Assembly (NCBI GenBank): GCA_964393115.1
Contig: CAYMST010000008.1
Span: 1-43,076, forward strand
Length of the DNA: 43,076 nt
DNA from: CAYMST01 sp964393115
Lineage (GTDB): Bacteria > Bacteroidota > Bacteroidia > Cytophagales > Cyclobacteriaceae
Reading direction: 5' to 3'
Positions 25,883 to 35,063 of the stretch are shown piece by piece (positions within the stretch are counted from its first letter, which is position 1; each line of letters opens with the position of its first letter). Below the pieces are notes generated by a model, which was not told where the DNA came from, ran no database searches, and saw only the letters and a list, made by a program, of their open reading frames with translations. The position numbers and the translations under genes are program-made.

Positions 25883-26926
25883 TTAGGTGGTCTCTCCACC
25901 GCAGCTACTCCCTGCTCCCGCAGTACACCCATAGCAATGCTGATTGATAATTATATTTCGCGATGACAAGACTTCATCTTGAAAATCACTTATGTGCTTG
26001 GAACCTCCCTGTACTTTAAGATCGAGCATTTGATTGAAGTCACAATCATACAGAAAGCCATCCCAACCAACCGAAATAGTATTACGACACATGAGTCCCG
26101 AAACCGCCATTGGATTAAAAGCCCCAACTAACTCATTCATGTAGGTCTCATAGTTACCAGATACCTTTAGGTAGTCTAGAAAACGCGAAACAGGCATGTT
26201 GGTGATGGCATAAAGATGATTAAATCTTAGATTATATTTCCGAAGTAACTTGTCTTTAAATTCTTGTTCAAGGCTAGCCTGATCACCCGGTAAAAATGCC
26301 CCTGAGGGATTATAGACTAAGTTTAGTTGTAAGCCGCTATTTTCTATGCCGTAGCCAACGGCATTTAACATTTCAATAGCCTTGATTGATTTCTCAAATA
26401 CACCATCCCCTCGTTGAGCGTCAGTGCGCCTTGCAGAGAAGTGCGGTAAGGAAGAAACCACCTCTACTTGATTATTCGCAAAAAACTCTGGTAATTCATT
26501 ATACTTTTTATTGGCCAGGATAATCGTGAGGTTGCAGCGAACCATGACTTTAGCGCCCGCTTTTCTAAGTTCTTGCACAAAGAAACGAAAGTCCGGGTTC
26601 ATCTCTGGAGCCCCGCCCGTTAGATCTACCGTTGATATTTTGTGCTTTCTGACCACATCTATACATTGCTGCATGGTTTCTATGGTCATAATTTCCTTTC
26701 GATCAGGACCAGCATCAACATGACAGTGCTTACAGACTTGATTACACATCTTACCCACATTGACTTGTAAGATGTCTATTCCCGAAGGCTTTAAGGGTAG
26801 CATACCCTGCTCTTTTAACTTGCTACCAAATGATGGAATGTTCGGTTGCTCAAGAGTTTGCAGCTGAACACTAGATTTGGCCAAGTTGCCTTTTCGTGCT
26901 TTTAACGAAATCTTCTCGTTAACCAT
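25883..26926 (-). CDS. arsS: arsenosugar biosynthesis radical SAM protein ArsS
   Basis: A 347-aa radical SAM enzyme. The cluster motif is C-x3-C-x2-C in GKMCNQVCKHCHVDAGP (about residues 57-73), followed by DLTGGAPEMNP, the SAM-contacting GGAPE-type loop. The C-terminal DUF3641 domain ends in a Cys-rich tail (QHCYGCTAGAGSSCGGETT), probably holding another cluster. ArsS attaches an adenosyl-derived ribosyl group to methylated arsenic in arsenosugar synthesis. Its start overlaps the stop of the upstream carboxymuconolactone-decarboxylase-like gene by 1 nt (TAATG), so the two are translationally coupled. The usual methyltransferase arsM is not in the window. Confidence 0.93.
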   Translation of the reverse strand: MVNEKISLKARKGNLAKSSVQLQTLEQPNIPSFGSKLKEQGMLPLKPSGIDILQVNVGKMCNQVCKHCHVDAGPDRKEIMTIETMQQCIDVVRKHKISTVDLTGGAPEMNPDFRFFVQELRKAGAKVMVRCNLTIILANKKYNELPEFFANNQVEVVSSLPHFSARRTDAQRGDGVFEKSIKAIEMLNAVGYGIENSGLQLNLVYNPSGAFLPGDQASLEQEFKDKLLRKYNLRFNHLYAITNMPVSRFLDYLKVSGNYETYMNELVGAFNPMAVSGLMCRNTISVGWDGFLYDCDFNQMLDLKVQGGSKHISDFQDEVLSSRNIIINQHCYGCTAGAGSSCGGETT

Positions 26927-27261
26927 TACATCAATTTATCGTCCACTTTATTCATCATTTGCACCGCATGCACAAGAGAAGCCCCACCTCTTATGGCTGC
27001 GGCAACATGAACCGCTTCCATCATTTGTTCTTCATCAGCTCCATGCTTTAGGGTGTCCGAAGAATAAGCTTCTATGCAATATGGGCATTGTAGTGCATGT
27101 GAAACAGCCAATGCAATTAAGGATTTTTCTCTTTTCGTTAAGGCACCATCCTTGAAAACTGAATTGTAGTATTCAAAAAACTTTTCACCTAGTTCAGGTT
27201 GAAACTCTTTAATATTCCCAAACTTGGGCAGGTCCTCTCTATTATAATATGTGTCCTTCAT
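26926..27261 (-). CDS. arsenosugar-associated carboxymuconolactone decarboxylase-like protein
   Basis: A 111-aa AhpD/CMD-fold protein, of the type called arsenosugar biosynthesis-associated peroxidase-like. The redox motif CPYCIEAY (about residues 59-66) is followed by a His in TLKHG, as in AhpD-like peroxidases. It precedes arsS with a 1-nt overlap. The pairing is characteristic of arsenosugar loci. It probably acts in redox protection or arsenic handling; the exact reaction is not known to me. Confidence 0.9.
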   Translation of the reverse strand: MKDTYYNREDLPKFGNIKEFQPELGEKFFEYYNSVFKDGALTKREKSLIALAVSHALQCPYCIEAYSSDTLKHGADEEQMMEAVHVAAAIRGGASLVHAVQMMNKVDDKLM

Positions 27262-27361
27262 AATTCCTGTCCTATTAGTTTAAAACAGACCTTAAGTGAT
27301 TTAGTTCCCTTCACTTGTCCTGGCCTGCACATTTGAAATTCAAAAGTGATCATTTTATGTC

Positions 27362-27386
27362 CAAAAACGGGATTGCAAAACCCGTT
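27362..27386 (-). terminator. terminator of the hydrolase-like gene
   Basis: On the minus strand AACGGG, a 9-nt loop, CCCGTT and then a T-run. The stem is 27366-27371 with 27381-27386. It lies 27 nt past the stop of the gene at 27413-28069. Confidence 0.6.
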
Positions 27387-27412
27387 CGATTGGAGTTTTC
27401 TGGATAATTAGA

Positions 27413-28069
27413 TCATATTGTCGTCAAAACACTATTATCCGAATTGTTAGTGGCTTCTTTAGAAAGAGCATTTTCAGTAGTAGCGGAATAAACTGGAGTT
27501 TTTATTGCAGAGAGTTTGTTGCTAATGGAGACTATCTTTTTTTGTATTTCACCTGCAAAGTGCTCACTTAGGTTAAGGTTTACGGACGCAGACTTTTCAA
27601 AGGAATAGGTAGATAATTCGGTTAAATTTCTTTTAAAGAACCCAGTTTTCTTATTTACAAACACATCAGTTTTGAGCCAAGGGTTATCTAGAAATATTAG
27701 GTCCACTTCTTTTGATTTTCGTGCCTCTATGTAAAGCAGGGCTATAAGTCCTCCTAGTCCTCGTCCAATAATCGTGATTGGTGTATCCAGGTGAGTCACA
27801 CGGATGTGCATAAGTACCTCCTCAAGGTCATCGATCATCAATTCTACTGAGACATCTTGTAGCCTTGGGTTCATGCCACGATTTTCGAAATAATAAAGTT
27901 CATCGTCAGCTGATAGACTTTTATGGAATACTTCCATGCAACTAGAGGATGAGGTTATACAATCCGAAACACAAAAAATTCTATTTGGGACACTTTCACG
28001 ACTTCCAAATGAATGAAGTTGGAATTTAATACCGTCTTTTCCTTCTATTGTGGTTTCTTTTCTTATCAT
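27413..28069 (-). CDS. alpha/beta-hydrolase-like protein lacking the nucleophile
   Basis: 218 aa from the ATG at 28069, chosen because GGAGGG lies 7 nt before it; an ATG at 28087 would add six residues. The middle reads as the nucleophile elbow of an alpha/beta hydrolase: 'DDLEEVLMHI' helix, strand 'PITIIG', then GRGLGGLIALLYIEA. The consensus GxSxG is here G-R-G-L-G, with Gly (residue 104 from this start) in place of the catalytic Ser. The C-terminal third lacks the usual Asp/His region and is Ser/Asn/Thr-rich. It is probably inactive as an esterase and may bind a ligand or partner. It is divergent from the patatin gene (88-nt gap). Confidence 0.6.
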   Translation of the reverse strand: MIRKETTIEGKDGIKFQLHSFGSRESVPNRIFCVSDCITSSSSCMEVFHKSLSADDELYYFENRGMNPRLQDVSVELMIDDLEEVLMHIRVTHLDTPITIIGRGLGGLIALLYIEARKSKEVDLIFLDNPWLKTDVFVNKKTGFFKRNLTELSTYSFEKSASVNLNLSEHFAGEIQKKIVSISNKLSAIKTPVYSATTENALSKEATNNSDNSVLTTI

Positions 28070-28156
28070 TGATTTCCCTCCAAACATGTTCGATTAGCAG
28101 TATTTTATCTGATCAATTAAACAATTTACCATAAGTACGTTTATTTTAATAGGCGC

Positions 28157-30466
28157 ATGAGTTTATTGTTTAGAAAATTCTTTTATTCTTTTCCGGTACA
28201 ACTGCTGATTCAACATATAAAAAGGAATCAGTTTTTGCTCTTAAGCTGGGTTGTATTGGTCATGATGGTAACCCAAAGTTTTGGGACTATCCTTGGTGTC
28301 CCATATTTGTTTCTCGACCCGGAGTATATCGGAGATGTCGGGTTCCTGAGCTTCTTTATAATTGGTGTTGCCTATGGTTTCTTTGTGGTCTCCTTCAATA
28401 TTACCACCTATATACTCTATGGTTCCAAGTTTACATTTATTGGGATTCTTTCCGTGCCGTTTATAAAGTTTTCTTTGAATAATAGCCTTACTCCCCTTAT
28501 TGTGGCTGCGGTATATATAGTCAATGTAGTCGGGTTTCAGATTAACAATGAGTTCACGGATACAATCGATGTGCTACTCATGGTACTCGGTTTTTGTATG
28601 GGATTGATCATCACTGTTTTAACGTTATATAAGTACTTCAATGTAACCAACAAGGATATTTTTAAATACTTGACGGAGACGGTCGATAAGCGCTTGAAAA
28701 AAGTAACGTTGAGTCGTCATAATGTGATGCGCAAGATAAAGGAATCAAAAAGTAGTGAACACCAAGTTGAATACTACTTTGATACCAGACTAAAACTCAG
28801 GTCTACGAAAGGGTTGCTCAGTTTTTATGATAAAGATGCTGTGGTCAAGGTCTTTGACCAAAATCATTTAAATGCGCTATTGATACAGGGACTGATTTTA
28901 TTCTTAATCTTACTTTCTGGCTTTTTCGTGGAAGTCAAATACTTCCAAATACCGGTAGCAGCAAGTGCACTTTTGCTATTTACCATTATTACCATTGTAG
29001 CAGGAGCTATTTCCTATTGGTTTAGAGGTTGGATGACTACCATTTTAATCGCGCTATTCGTTGCGCTCAACGTATTGTTCCAATCTGGCGCTATAGTGAA
29101 TGAGTTTCATGCTTTGGGACTTGACTATGAGGGGGGCAAAGCAACTTTTAATTTGAAAAACCTTTATGCGGTTAATCATCCAGATACCATACAAAAAGAC
29201 AAGGCTCATGTAGAGGAGATCTTGGAGAACTGGAAGAGCAAGCAGTCAAGACTTAATTTGGTGGATAGCATTTCTAAGAAGCCTATTGCGATTTTTATAT
29301 GTACAAGCGGTGGTGGGCAGCGCGCTGCTTTGTGGATTTCTACAGTGCTCAAAAACCTGGATGATAGGCTAGGTAGTCATTCGATTATGGATCGGTCTAT
29401 TATGATCTCTGGTGCTAGTGGTGGTATGATAGGAGCGGCTTATTACCGAGAGCTTTTGAGGCGCATGAAGAATGGTGAGCAACCGGATATTTCTCAAGAT
29501 CAAATTAACCATATTGCAAAGGATAACCTTAACCCTATCATCTTTAGCTTACTAGTCAATGATCTTTTTATGAGATTTCAACGACTTGAATATAAGGGTA
29601 GAAGGTATAAAAAGGATAGAGGGTATGCCTTTGAACGACAGTTGTCAAAGAACACTGACGGAATACTTGACAAGCAATTGGTGGACTACAAAAGTCTTGA
29701 ATATAATGCTGAAGTTCCTTTTATGCTCATTGGTCCTACAATCGCCAATGACGGTCGTAAACTTTATATCTCTACTTTTCACACTTCATTTATGAATTTA
29801 AGCGATAGTTCAAGAAATCTAAACCAATACCCCATATCTAATGTCGACTTCTTAAGGTTTTTTCAGGATCAAGACTCTGAGAATTTAGGCTTTTTGAGTG
29901 CTTTAAGGCTTAATGCTTCTTTTCCTTATATCACACCAAATGTTTCGCTCCCGAGCACACCTCCAATGGTGATTATGGATGCTGGTGTTGCGGATAATTT
30001 TGGGATCTCTGATGCTGCAAAGTTTTTATATGTTTTCAAGGATTGGTTTTTACAGAATACGTCTAAGGTCATCCTGTTATCCATTCGGGATACTCGAAAA
30101 GTTTCGCCAATTGAGAGGCAGACAAATTTATCGTTGGTTGGTAAGTTCTCAGCTCCTATAAGTAGCGTTTACAATAACCTGGCTAACCTTCAGGATATTA
30201 ATAATGATCAGAAAATGAAATTCATTAAAAAATTATATCATGACAAACTTGATGTAGTTCGAATCGAATACGATACACGAAGCATTTTTACTGATTTTGA
30301 TCATGGCCTTACTCGAGAGGAACTTGAAAAGTTGGAGCGTGAGCGAGCCTCTTTAAGCTGGCACCTGACGACCAAGGAAAAAAACAACATAGTAGAAAAC
30401 ATTAAGCGAAAGGAAAACAAAGTCGCTGTTGAGAAATTGATGTACCTCTTAGGTGAAGTAGATTAG
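28157..30466 (+). CDS. membrane-anchored patatin-like phospholipase
   Basis: A 769-aa protein. The first 330 residues contain about seven or eight membrane segments, split by a basic cytoplasmic stretch (about 170-235). From about 370 on is a patatin domain: oxyanion loop CTSGGGQRAA, nucleophile S421 in GASGG, and the dyad Asp D608 in MDAGVADNFG. Such enzymes release fatty acids from phospholipids or other acyl lipids. A Lys/Glu-rich helical tail ends the protein. TACGTTTA at 28136-28143 resembles a weak -7 element 13 nt before the ATG. The 3' end overlaps the convergent anmK by 4 nt. Confidence 0.88.
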   Translation: MSLLFRKFFYSFPVQLLIQHIKRNQFLLLSWVVLVMMVTQSFGTILGVPYLFLDPEYIGDVGFLSFFIIGVAYGFFVVSFNITTYILYGSKFTFIGILSVPFIKFSLNNSLTPLIVAAVYIVNVVGFQINNEFTDTIDVLLMVLGFCMGLIITVLTLYKYFNVTNKDIFKYLTETVDKRLKKVTLSRHNVMRKIKESKSSEHQVEYYFDTRLKLRSTKGLLSFYDKDAVVKVFDQNHLNALLIQGLILFLILLSGFFVEVKYFQIPVAASALLLFTIITIVAGAISYWFRGWMTTILIALFVALNVLFQSGAIVNEFHALGLDYEGGKATFNLKNLYAVNHPDTIQKDKAHVEEILENWKSKQSRLNLVDSISKKPIAIFICTSGGGQRAALWISTVLKNLDDRLGSHSIMDRSIMISGASGGMIGAAYYRELLRRMKNGEQPDISQDQINHIAKDNLNPIIFSLLVNDLFMRFQRLEYKGRRYKKDRGYAFERQLSKNTDGILDKQLVDYKSLEYNAEVPFMLIGPTIANDGRKLYISTFHTSFMNLSDSSRNLNQYPISNVDFLRFFQDQDSENLGFLSALRLNASFPYITPNVSLPSTPPMVIMDAGVADNFGISDAAKFLYVFKDWFLQNTSKVILLSIRDTRKVSPIERQTNLSLVGKFSAPISSVYNNLANLQDINNDQKMKFIKKLYHDKLDVVRIEYDTRSIFTDFDHGLTREELEKLERERASLSWHLTTKEKNNIVENIKRKENKVAVEKLMYLLGEVD

Positions 30467-31548
30467 CCGTTCCTCGCGTCATATATTACACCACATACGG
30501 AGTCTTGAGAAGCCCCAGTCACCGAGCGAAGTACGTTTATTTGCTCATCCAATTTTAGAGCGCCCAAAAATGCAAAGATCAAAGATTCTTTATAGTCGAT
30601 TAGTTGTGAAGAGGGAATGACGACCTGTCCATGACAATAGTGCTCAATTCGTTCCATGAGAAAAGTATTCTTAGTACCTCCACCAGTAAATAAGACCCTA
30701 TTTGAAGAGGTCATACTTTTGTTTGCCGATTTGGCAATTTGGTAAGCTATATGTTCTGTCGTGGTGTGCAGTAAATCTGAGGTGCTGATTTTATTGAAAT
30801 TCAATAATGGAATAAATTCTTGTAGTATCCATTCAATTCCGAGTGATTTCGGGTACGCCTGAAGATAATAACCCAAAGTGTTAAGTTGTTCTAGTAGTGT
30901 GATGTTTAAGCGTCCCGAACGAGATATTTCACCATTCTGGTCAAAATCTTTATCAAGGCGATTAGCCAGAAAATTTAATGGGATATTAGCAGGGACAATG
31001 TCAAATGCTTTTCTTTCATTGTTTTCTTCAAAAGAAATATTGGCAATACCACCAAGGTTGATACAAGCATCGTATTGAGGAAATAGCAAACGATCACCAA
31101 TGGGTACTAAAGGAGCACCTTGGCCACCGAGAAGTACATCGGCTGTTCTAAAATCCGCTATCACTTTTGTCCCTGTTGCAATATTTATTTGATTCGGATT
31201 GCCTATTTGGAGTGTAATCCCATTTTCTGGCTGATGAAATATAGTATGACCATGGGAGGCGATATAGCTCGCAGGTGATGCGAGTGATTTATTAAAAGCG
31301 TTGGCCCAATCACCAAACATCCGACCGAGTTTGTGGTCTAAAATTGTCAATTCAATTCCAGATAGGAGGGTAGCTTCTCTTAACTTTTGTTTTAGGCTAG
31401 CGGTATATTCAATGTTTTCAGTTTCTAATAATTCAAACTCCCAGTGGCCTTCGTTCCACTGAAATTGGCAATGTGCTAAATCAAGACCATCACAAGAGGT
31501 TCCACTCATTAATCCAATCCCGTTGTATTTTTTAGATATTTGCATCAT
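30463..31548 (-). CDS. anmK: anhydro-N-acetylmuramic acid kinase
   Basis: 361 aa from the ATG at 31548 (a second ATG follows directly at 31545). A longer frame reaching 31581 would start inside the first codon of coaX and adds eleven odd residues. AnmK phosphorylates and hydrates anhydro-MurNAc in peptidoglycan recycling. Visible motifs: GLMSGTSCDGLDLA (about 11-24, ATP loop), NLGGIANISF near 165 and FTGGGTKN near 290. Divergent from coaX with 32 nt between the starts, so the two promoters must overlap. Together with mltD and the exported serine hydrolase it points to active cell-wall turnover. Confidence 0.94.
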   Translation of the reverse strand: MMQISKKYNGIGLMSGTSCDGLDLAHCQFQWNEGHWEFELLETENIEYTASLKQKLREATLLSGIELTILDHKLGRMFGDWANAFNKSLASPASYIASHGHTIFHQPENGITLQIGNPNQINIATGTKVIADFRTADVLLGGQGAPLVPIGDRLLFPQYDACINLGGIANISFEENNERKAFDIVPANIPLNFLANRLDKDFDQNGEISRSGRLNITLLEQLNTLGYYLQAYPKSLGIEWILQEFIPLLNFNKISTSDLLHTTTEHIAYQIAKSANKSMTSSNRVLFTGGGTKNTFLMERIEHYCHGQVVIPSSQLIDYKESLIFAFLGALKLDEQINVLRSVTGASQDSVCGVIYDARNG

Positions 31549-31580
31549 GCATCGGAGTAAATCAAGTAATTTGAAAATCA

Positions 31581-32333
31581 ATGGGTAAAGTAAACCATTC
31601 CCTTATTTTGGACATAGGGACTACTTTTAAAAAAGTGGCAATCCTTGATCAAGGGCATGTTGTTCGCCTGAATACTTTTCGTAAGATTGAGAGTGTCAAG
31701 GGGTTTGTCGAGGAGCACAAATTCACTGATGCTGTTATCTGCGCTGTGCATAACTCGCCAGACTTAAAGTTTGCTTTAGAAATATTACCTAATGCTCTAC
31801 TGTTCGATCAAACTACTCCTTTACCTATTAAAAACCATTATGCCACTCCGCACACATTAGGCAAAGACCGACTCGCAGCTATTGTTGCAGCTCATGCTCA
31901 AAATCCAAACACAAACAGTTTGGTGATTGATATTGGAACTTGCATTACATATGACTTTATCACGAATCAGTCGGAGTACTTAGGTGGAGCGATTTCGCCA
32001 GGACTTCAGATGAGGTTTCAGTCGTTGAACCATTTTACTAATGGGTTGCCGTTAGTTTCATCTGATGAGTTGGCTGATTTTGTGGGAGATAGTACCAGTA
32101 CTTGTATTGCTAGTGGTGTAGTTTATGGTTTTTTGGATGAAATAGTCCAGTCAATTTATCGTTATGACCAAAAGTTTAGCGGGCTTCAGGTATTGCTTAC
32201 CGGTGGAGATAGCACTTTTTTTGAATCTAAGGTAAAAGCTCGCATCTTTGCGGCTTTACAAAAGAGAGTAGTTGTAGAACCTAATTTAGTCTTAATTGGG
32301 TTAGGGGAGATTCTAAATCACAATGGTAAATAG
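31581..32333 (+). CDS. coaX: type III pantothenate kinase
   Basis: A 250-aa ASKHA-fold kinase that phosphorylates pantothenate in CoA synthesis. Motifs: DIGTTFKKVAI (phosphate loop, residues about 10-20, with Thr where Asn is more usual), LGKDRLAAIVAA near 94, VIDIGTCITYDF near 117 and GGAISPGLQMR near 135. The last 11 nt overlap the next gene. It opens a plus-strand run (OMP, TPR protein) and is divergent from anmK. Confidence 0.95.
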   Translation: MGKVNHSLILDIGTTFKKVAILDQGHVVRLNTFRKIESVKGFVEEHKFTDAVICAVHNSPDLKFALEILPNALLFDQTTPLPIKNHYATPHTLGKDRLAAIVAAHAQNPNTNSLVIDIGTCITYDFITNQSEYLGGAISPGLQMRFQSLNHFTNGLPLVSSDELADFVGDSTSTCIASGVVYGFLDEIVQSIYRYDQKFSGLQVLLTGGDSTFFESKVKARIFAALQKRVVVEPNLVLIGLGEILNHNGK

Positions 32334-33609
32334 ATTAGCACTTTCAGGACTGATATTTGTTGTTTCTCAACTCGCAGTTGGACAATCAGTTATCTCTCCA
32401 TATTCAAGTTTTGGCATTGGAGAAATTAGCAACGAGGGCCTGGCACAAAACGATGCCTTAGGGGGGACTGGTATCGGTTTGTATCACCCTTTACACATCA
32501 ATGTCTTGAATCCTTCTATGTTGACATCAAATGTGTTCAGCTCATATCAAATAGGTATTCCTCTAGAATCGAGAGTAATTCAAGACGGCGAAAACTCTAC
32601 AAGGAGCTCCGCCGGATCAATTGGTTATATTGTGTTCGCTTGGCCGATTGTCAACGAAAAGCGCAACAAATACAGAGGAGGAGGTGCTACTCGGTTAGGA
32701 CTTATGATGGGGGCGCAACCATTTAGTTCCGCTAATTATCAAGTTACGAGTTTCAGTTCTGTAGATAATGAACCTGAATCAGTGGTGCAAAGTAACTCAT
32801 CATTTAGTGGTGGTCTTACTAAAGCGTATATCGGAACAGGTATGAAATTATTCGGTGATACTAGTGGTACTGCTATCAGTTTCGGAGCAAAGGTTAATTA
32901 TATATTTGGTAGACTGAATCGAGATGACGAAAGGGGACTTATTAATGATGAGCTTAACGCTCGGCCCATTACGACTAGAACAAAAACTTTTTTTAAGGAC
33001 GCTACCCTTGATCTAGGCCTTTCTTTTACAAGGAAATATAGCGCTGGTAGCCGCTTCACTTTGGGTTTGGCATACAATTTGCCGATGGAGTTAAAGGGAG
33101 ATGCCGAATTGATCACTAGCTATACAGGGACAGATGCTGCTACAGACTCATTAGTAGTGGAGAGCGCTCGAACCGTTTCCATAGCTGGTAAACTGGGTAT
33201 AGGTGCCAGTTGGCAACTAAACAATAAATGGATTTTTGCCGCTGATTACGAAAGGCGACTTGAGGATGGCGATAATAATATTGATTTCTCGAATTCTTCT
33301 AAATTCGCTCTTGGAGTGGAATGGATCCCAGATTATCGAAGCGTTAAAAGTTATTGGAGCCGCGTAAGTTATCGAATGGGATTTCGTAGTCAGCAACTAC
33401 CCTATTTAATCAACGGACAGAGCATTCGTGATAATAGTGTGACGTTAGGCTTGAGTCTTCCTTTAATGAGATACTCCAGTACTGATTTTAGCTTTTCACT
33501 TGGAAGTAGAGGAGGTACAAGTAACAACCTCGTTCAAGAAAATTATTTTAAGATGACGTTTGGAGTAACAATTAACGATAGATGGTTTGTAAGAAGAAAA
33601 TACAATTAG
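32323..33609 (+). CDS. outer-membrane beta-barrel protein
   Basis: A 428-aa protein with a signal peptide (1-20, ending AVGQ) and a body of alternating polar/hydrophobic strands rich in Gly, Ser and Tyr. The mature N-terminus 'SPYSSFGIGE' and 'ALGGTGIGLY', then 'NPSML', is a pattern I know from Bacteroidota barrel proteins next to coaX, in the same broad class as FadL- and PorV-like proteins. No terminal Phe: it ends VRRKYN. It overlaps coaX by 11 nt and is followed after 2 nt by the TPR gene, so coupled expression is likely. Cargo unknown. Confidence 0.75.
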   Translation: MVNRLALSGLIFVVSQLAVGQSVISPYSSFGIGEISNEGLAQNDALGGTGIGLYHPLHINVLNPSMLTSNVFSSYQIGIPLESRVIQDGENSTRSSAGSIGYIVFAWPIVNEKRNKYRGGGATRLGLMMGAQPFSSANYQVTSFSSVDNEPESVVQSNSSFSGGLTKAYIGTGMKLFGDTSGTAISFGAKVNYIFGRLNRDDERGLINDELNARPITTRTKTFFKDATLDLGLSFTRKYSAGSRFTLGLAYNLPMELKGDAELITSYTGTDAATDSLVVESARTVSIAGKLGIGASWQLNNKWIFAADYERRLEDGDNNIDFSNSSKFALGVEWIPDYRSVKSYWSRVSYRMGFRSQQLPYLINGQSIRDNSVTLGLSLPLMRYSSTDFSFSLGSRGGTSNNLVQENYFKMTFGVTINDRWFVRRKYN

Positions 33610-33611
33610 AG

Positions 33612-34973
33612 ATGCGAACAATGAATTGGAGAAGGGAAATCATTCTTGCTTTTGGTTTATTTGTTACAGTGGCTAGTGCCTTTGCGCAGCCTGGATGGAA
33701 ATGGCCAGAACAGGAAGATGAGAAAAAAATCGCCATGGAGAAGAACGCGTATTATAACGACCTTCTCAAACAAAAGAATTATGAAGCGGCAGTAGAGCCG
33801 TTGGAGTACTTATTTGAAAAAGTTCCGGACTTAAACAAAGCCATTTACATCAACGGTGAGAAAATTTACCGACAGATGGTGAAAAAGTACAAAAAAGATA
33901 GCCTCGGTGATACCTACAAGCAGAAGCTTATGGATCTGTATGACGCTAGAATTACTTACTTTGGTGACAAGCCTTATGTACTCAATAAAAAGGCACTTTA
34001 TGCTTATCAATATTACTTGAAAGCTAAGGACCCCGAAGTCTACAAGTGGATTATGAATATCGTGGATAGTGCACGAATTCTAAATCAGGTTAAAATGAAT
34101 GACGCTTTAGTAGCAGGCTACATGCAATTGACCAATATTCTATTCCAGTATAAAGAATACGATACAACGAAGGTATTGGATAATTATACGATGCTAGGAG
34201 ATCTTATTGACGAAAAGATGGCAACGTATGAAAAGCTACCTGAAAGTAAAAGAGAGAAAAAAGTTCAGTCACTAACAGATGCCCAAAAGAGAGTTGATGA
34301 TTTATTAATAAAGACGATAGATCTTTCTTGTGATATGCTTGAGTCTACCTTAGGCCCCAAGTTCGATGCGGATACGACCAATGTGAAACTTGCCAAAAAA
34401 CTATTTAAGCTTTTGCTTAATGCCAAATGTTCTGATAGCCCATACTTTGAGAGAACAACTGAGGTGATTTTCAACCAACAACCTGATTTTGGACTTGCCA
34501 AAATCCTAGCTATTTCGGCTGCTAAAGCTGATCGTAAATCAGATGCAATTGATTACTGGAGAAAGGCAGCTGGCTCAACAGATGATGCCAGTAAACAAGG
34601 CGAGGCTTATATTAATATCGCTCGTCTATACGCTAGCTTCAATAAGCCGAAGTCAAAAGAATACGCTTTAAAGGCGGTTAAGACTGATAACAGTTTGACA
34701 GAAGCCTATTCTATCATCGGTAATCTTTGCATGAACAGCTTTGCCGATTGCAAAGGAGGTGTTTCCAAAGTAAAGGATAGAGGAATATTCTTAGCGGCTT
34801 ACAGTTGGTATAAAAAGGCTGGTGACACAAAGGGTATGGCAAGTGCTAAGTCTCAATTCCCTTCGAAAACAGAAGCCTTTGAAGAAGGTTATGCAGTAGA
34901 CAGTGAGACTAGCATTACGGTAGGGTGTTGGATTAACCAAACTGTGGTATTAAAAGAGTTTAGAGCACAATAA
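33612..34973 (+). CDS. TPR-repeat periplasmic protein
   Basis: 453 aa from the ATG at 33612, 2 nt after the stop of the OMP gene; a TTG-type start at 33582 would overlap that gene, and an ATG at 33621 is a near alternative. The signal peptide ends near SAFAQ. The rest is helical with TPR-like units, clearest at about 40-75 ('ALEPLEYLFEK'-like spacing) and 325-385 ('KSDAIDYWRKAAGSTDD', 'GEAYINIARLYASFNKP'). It lies between a barrel protein and lptC, which suggests a scaffold role in envelope assembly; no specific function is known. Confidence 0.8.
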   Translation: MRTMNWRREIILAFGLFVTVASAFAQPGWKWPEQEDEKKIAMEKNAYYNDLLKQKNYEAAVEPLEYLFEKVPDLNKAIYINGEKIYRQMVKKYKKDSLGDTYKQKLMDLYDARITYFGDKPYVLNKKALYAYQYYLKAKDPEVYKWIMNIVDSARILNQVKMNDALVAGYMQLTNILFQYKEYDTTKVLDNYTMLGDLIDEKMATYEKLPESKREKKVQSLTDAQKRVDDLLIKTIDLSCDMLESTLGPKFDADTTNVKLAKKLFKLLLNAKCSDSPYFERTTEVIFNQQPDFGLAKILAISAAKADRKSDAIDYWRKAAGSTDDASKQGEAYINIARLYASFNKPKSKEYALKAVKTDNSLTEAYSIIGNLCMNSFADCKGGVSKVKDRGIFLAAYSWYKKAGDTKGMASAKSQFPSKTEAFEEGYAVDSETSITVGCWINQTVVLKEFRAQ

Positions 34974-35032
34974 ACTATTAGGTCGATTGGTGATTTTCGA
35001 TCTGAATTTAAAACATATAAGAATTCAAGTAA

Positions 35033-35058
35033 ATACCCGGCATATGTCGGGTATTTTT
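35033..35058 (+). terminator. intrinsic terminator directly in front of lptC
   Basis: ATACCCGGC (35033-35041), loop ATAT, GTCGGGTAT (35046-35054), with one G-U pair, then a run of five T to 35058. It ends five bases before the ATG of lptC, so it closes the coaX run but lies inside the lptC leader. Confidence 0.75.
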
Positions 35059-35059
35059 G
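35052..35059 (+). promoter_or_regulatory. possible -7 promoter element of lptC, inside the terminator
   Basis: TATTTTTG fits TAnnTTTG and ends 4 nt before the lptC ATG, the same spacing as at the ygiQ-like gene. There is no clear TTG 18-21 nt upstream, and a T-run makes a chance match easy. Confidence 0.35.
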
Positions 35060-35063
35060 TATT

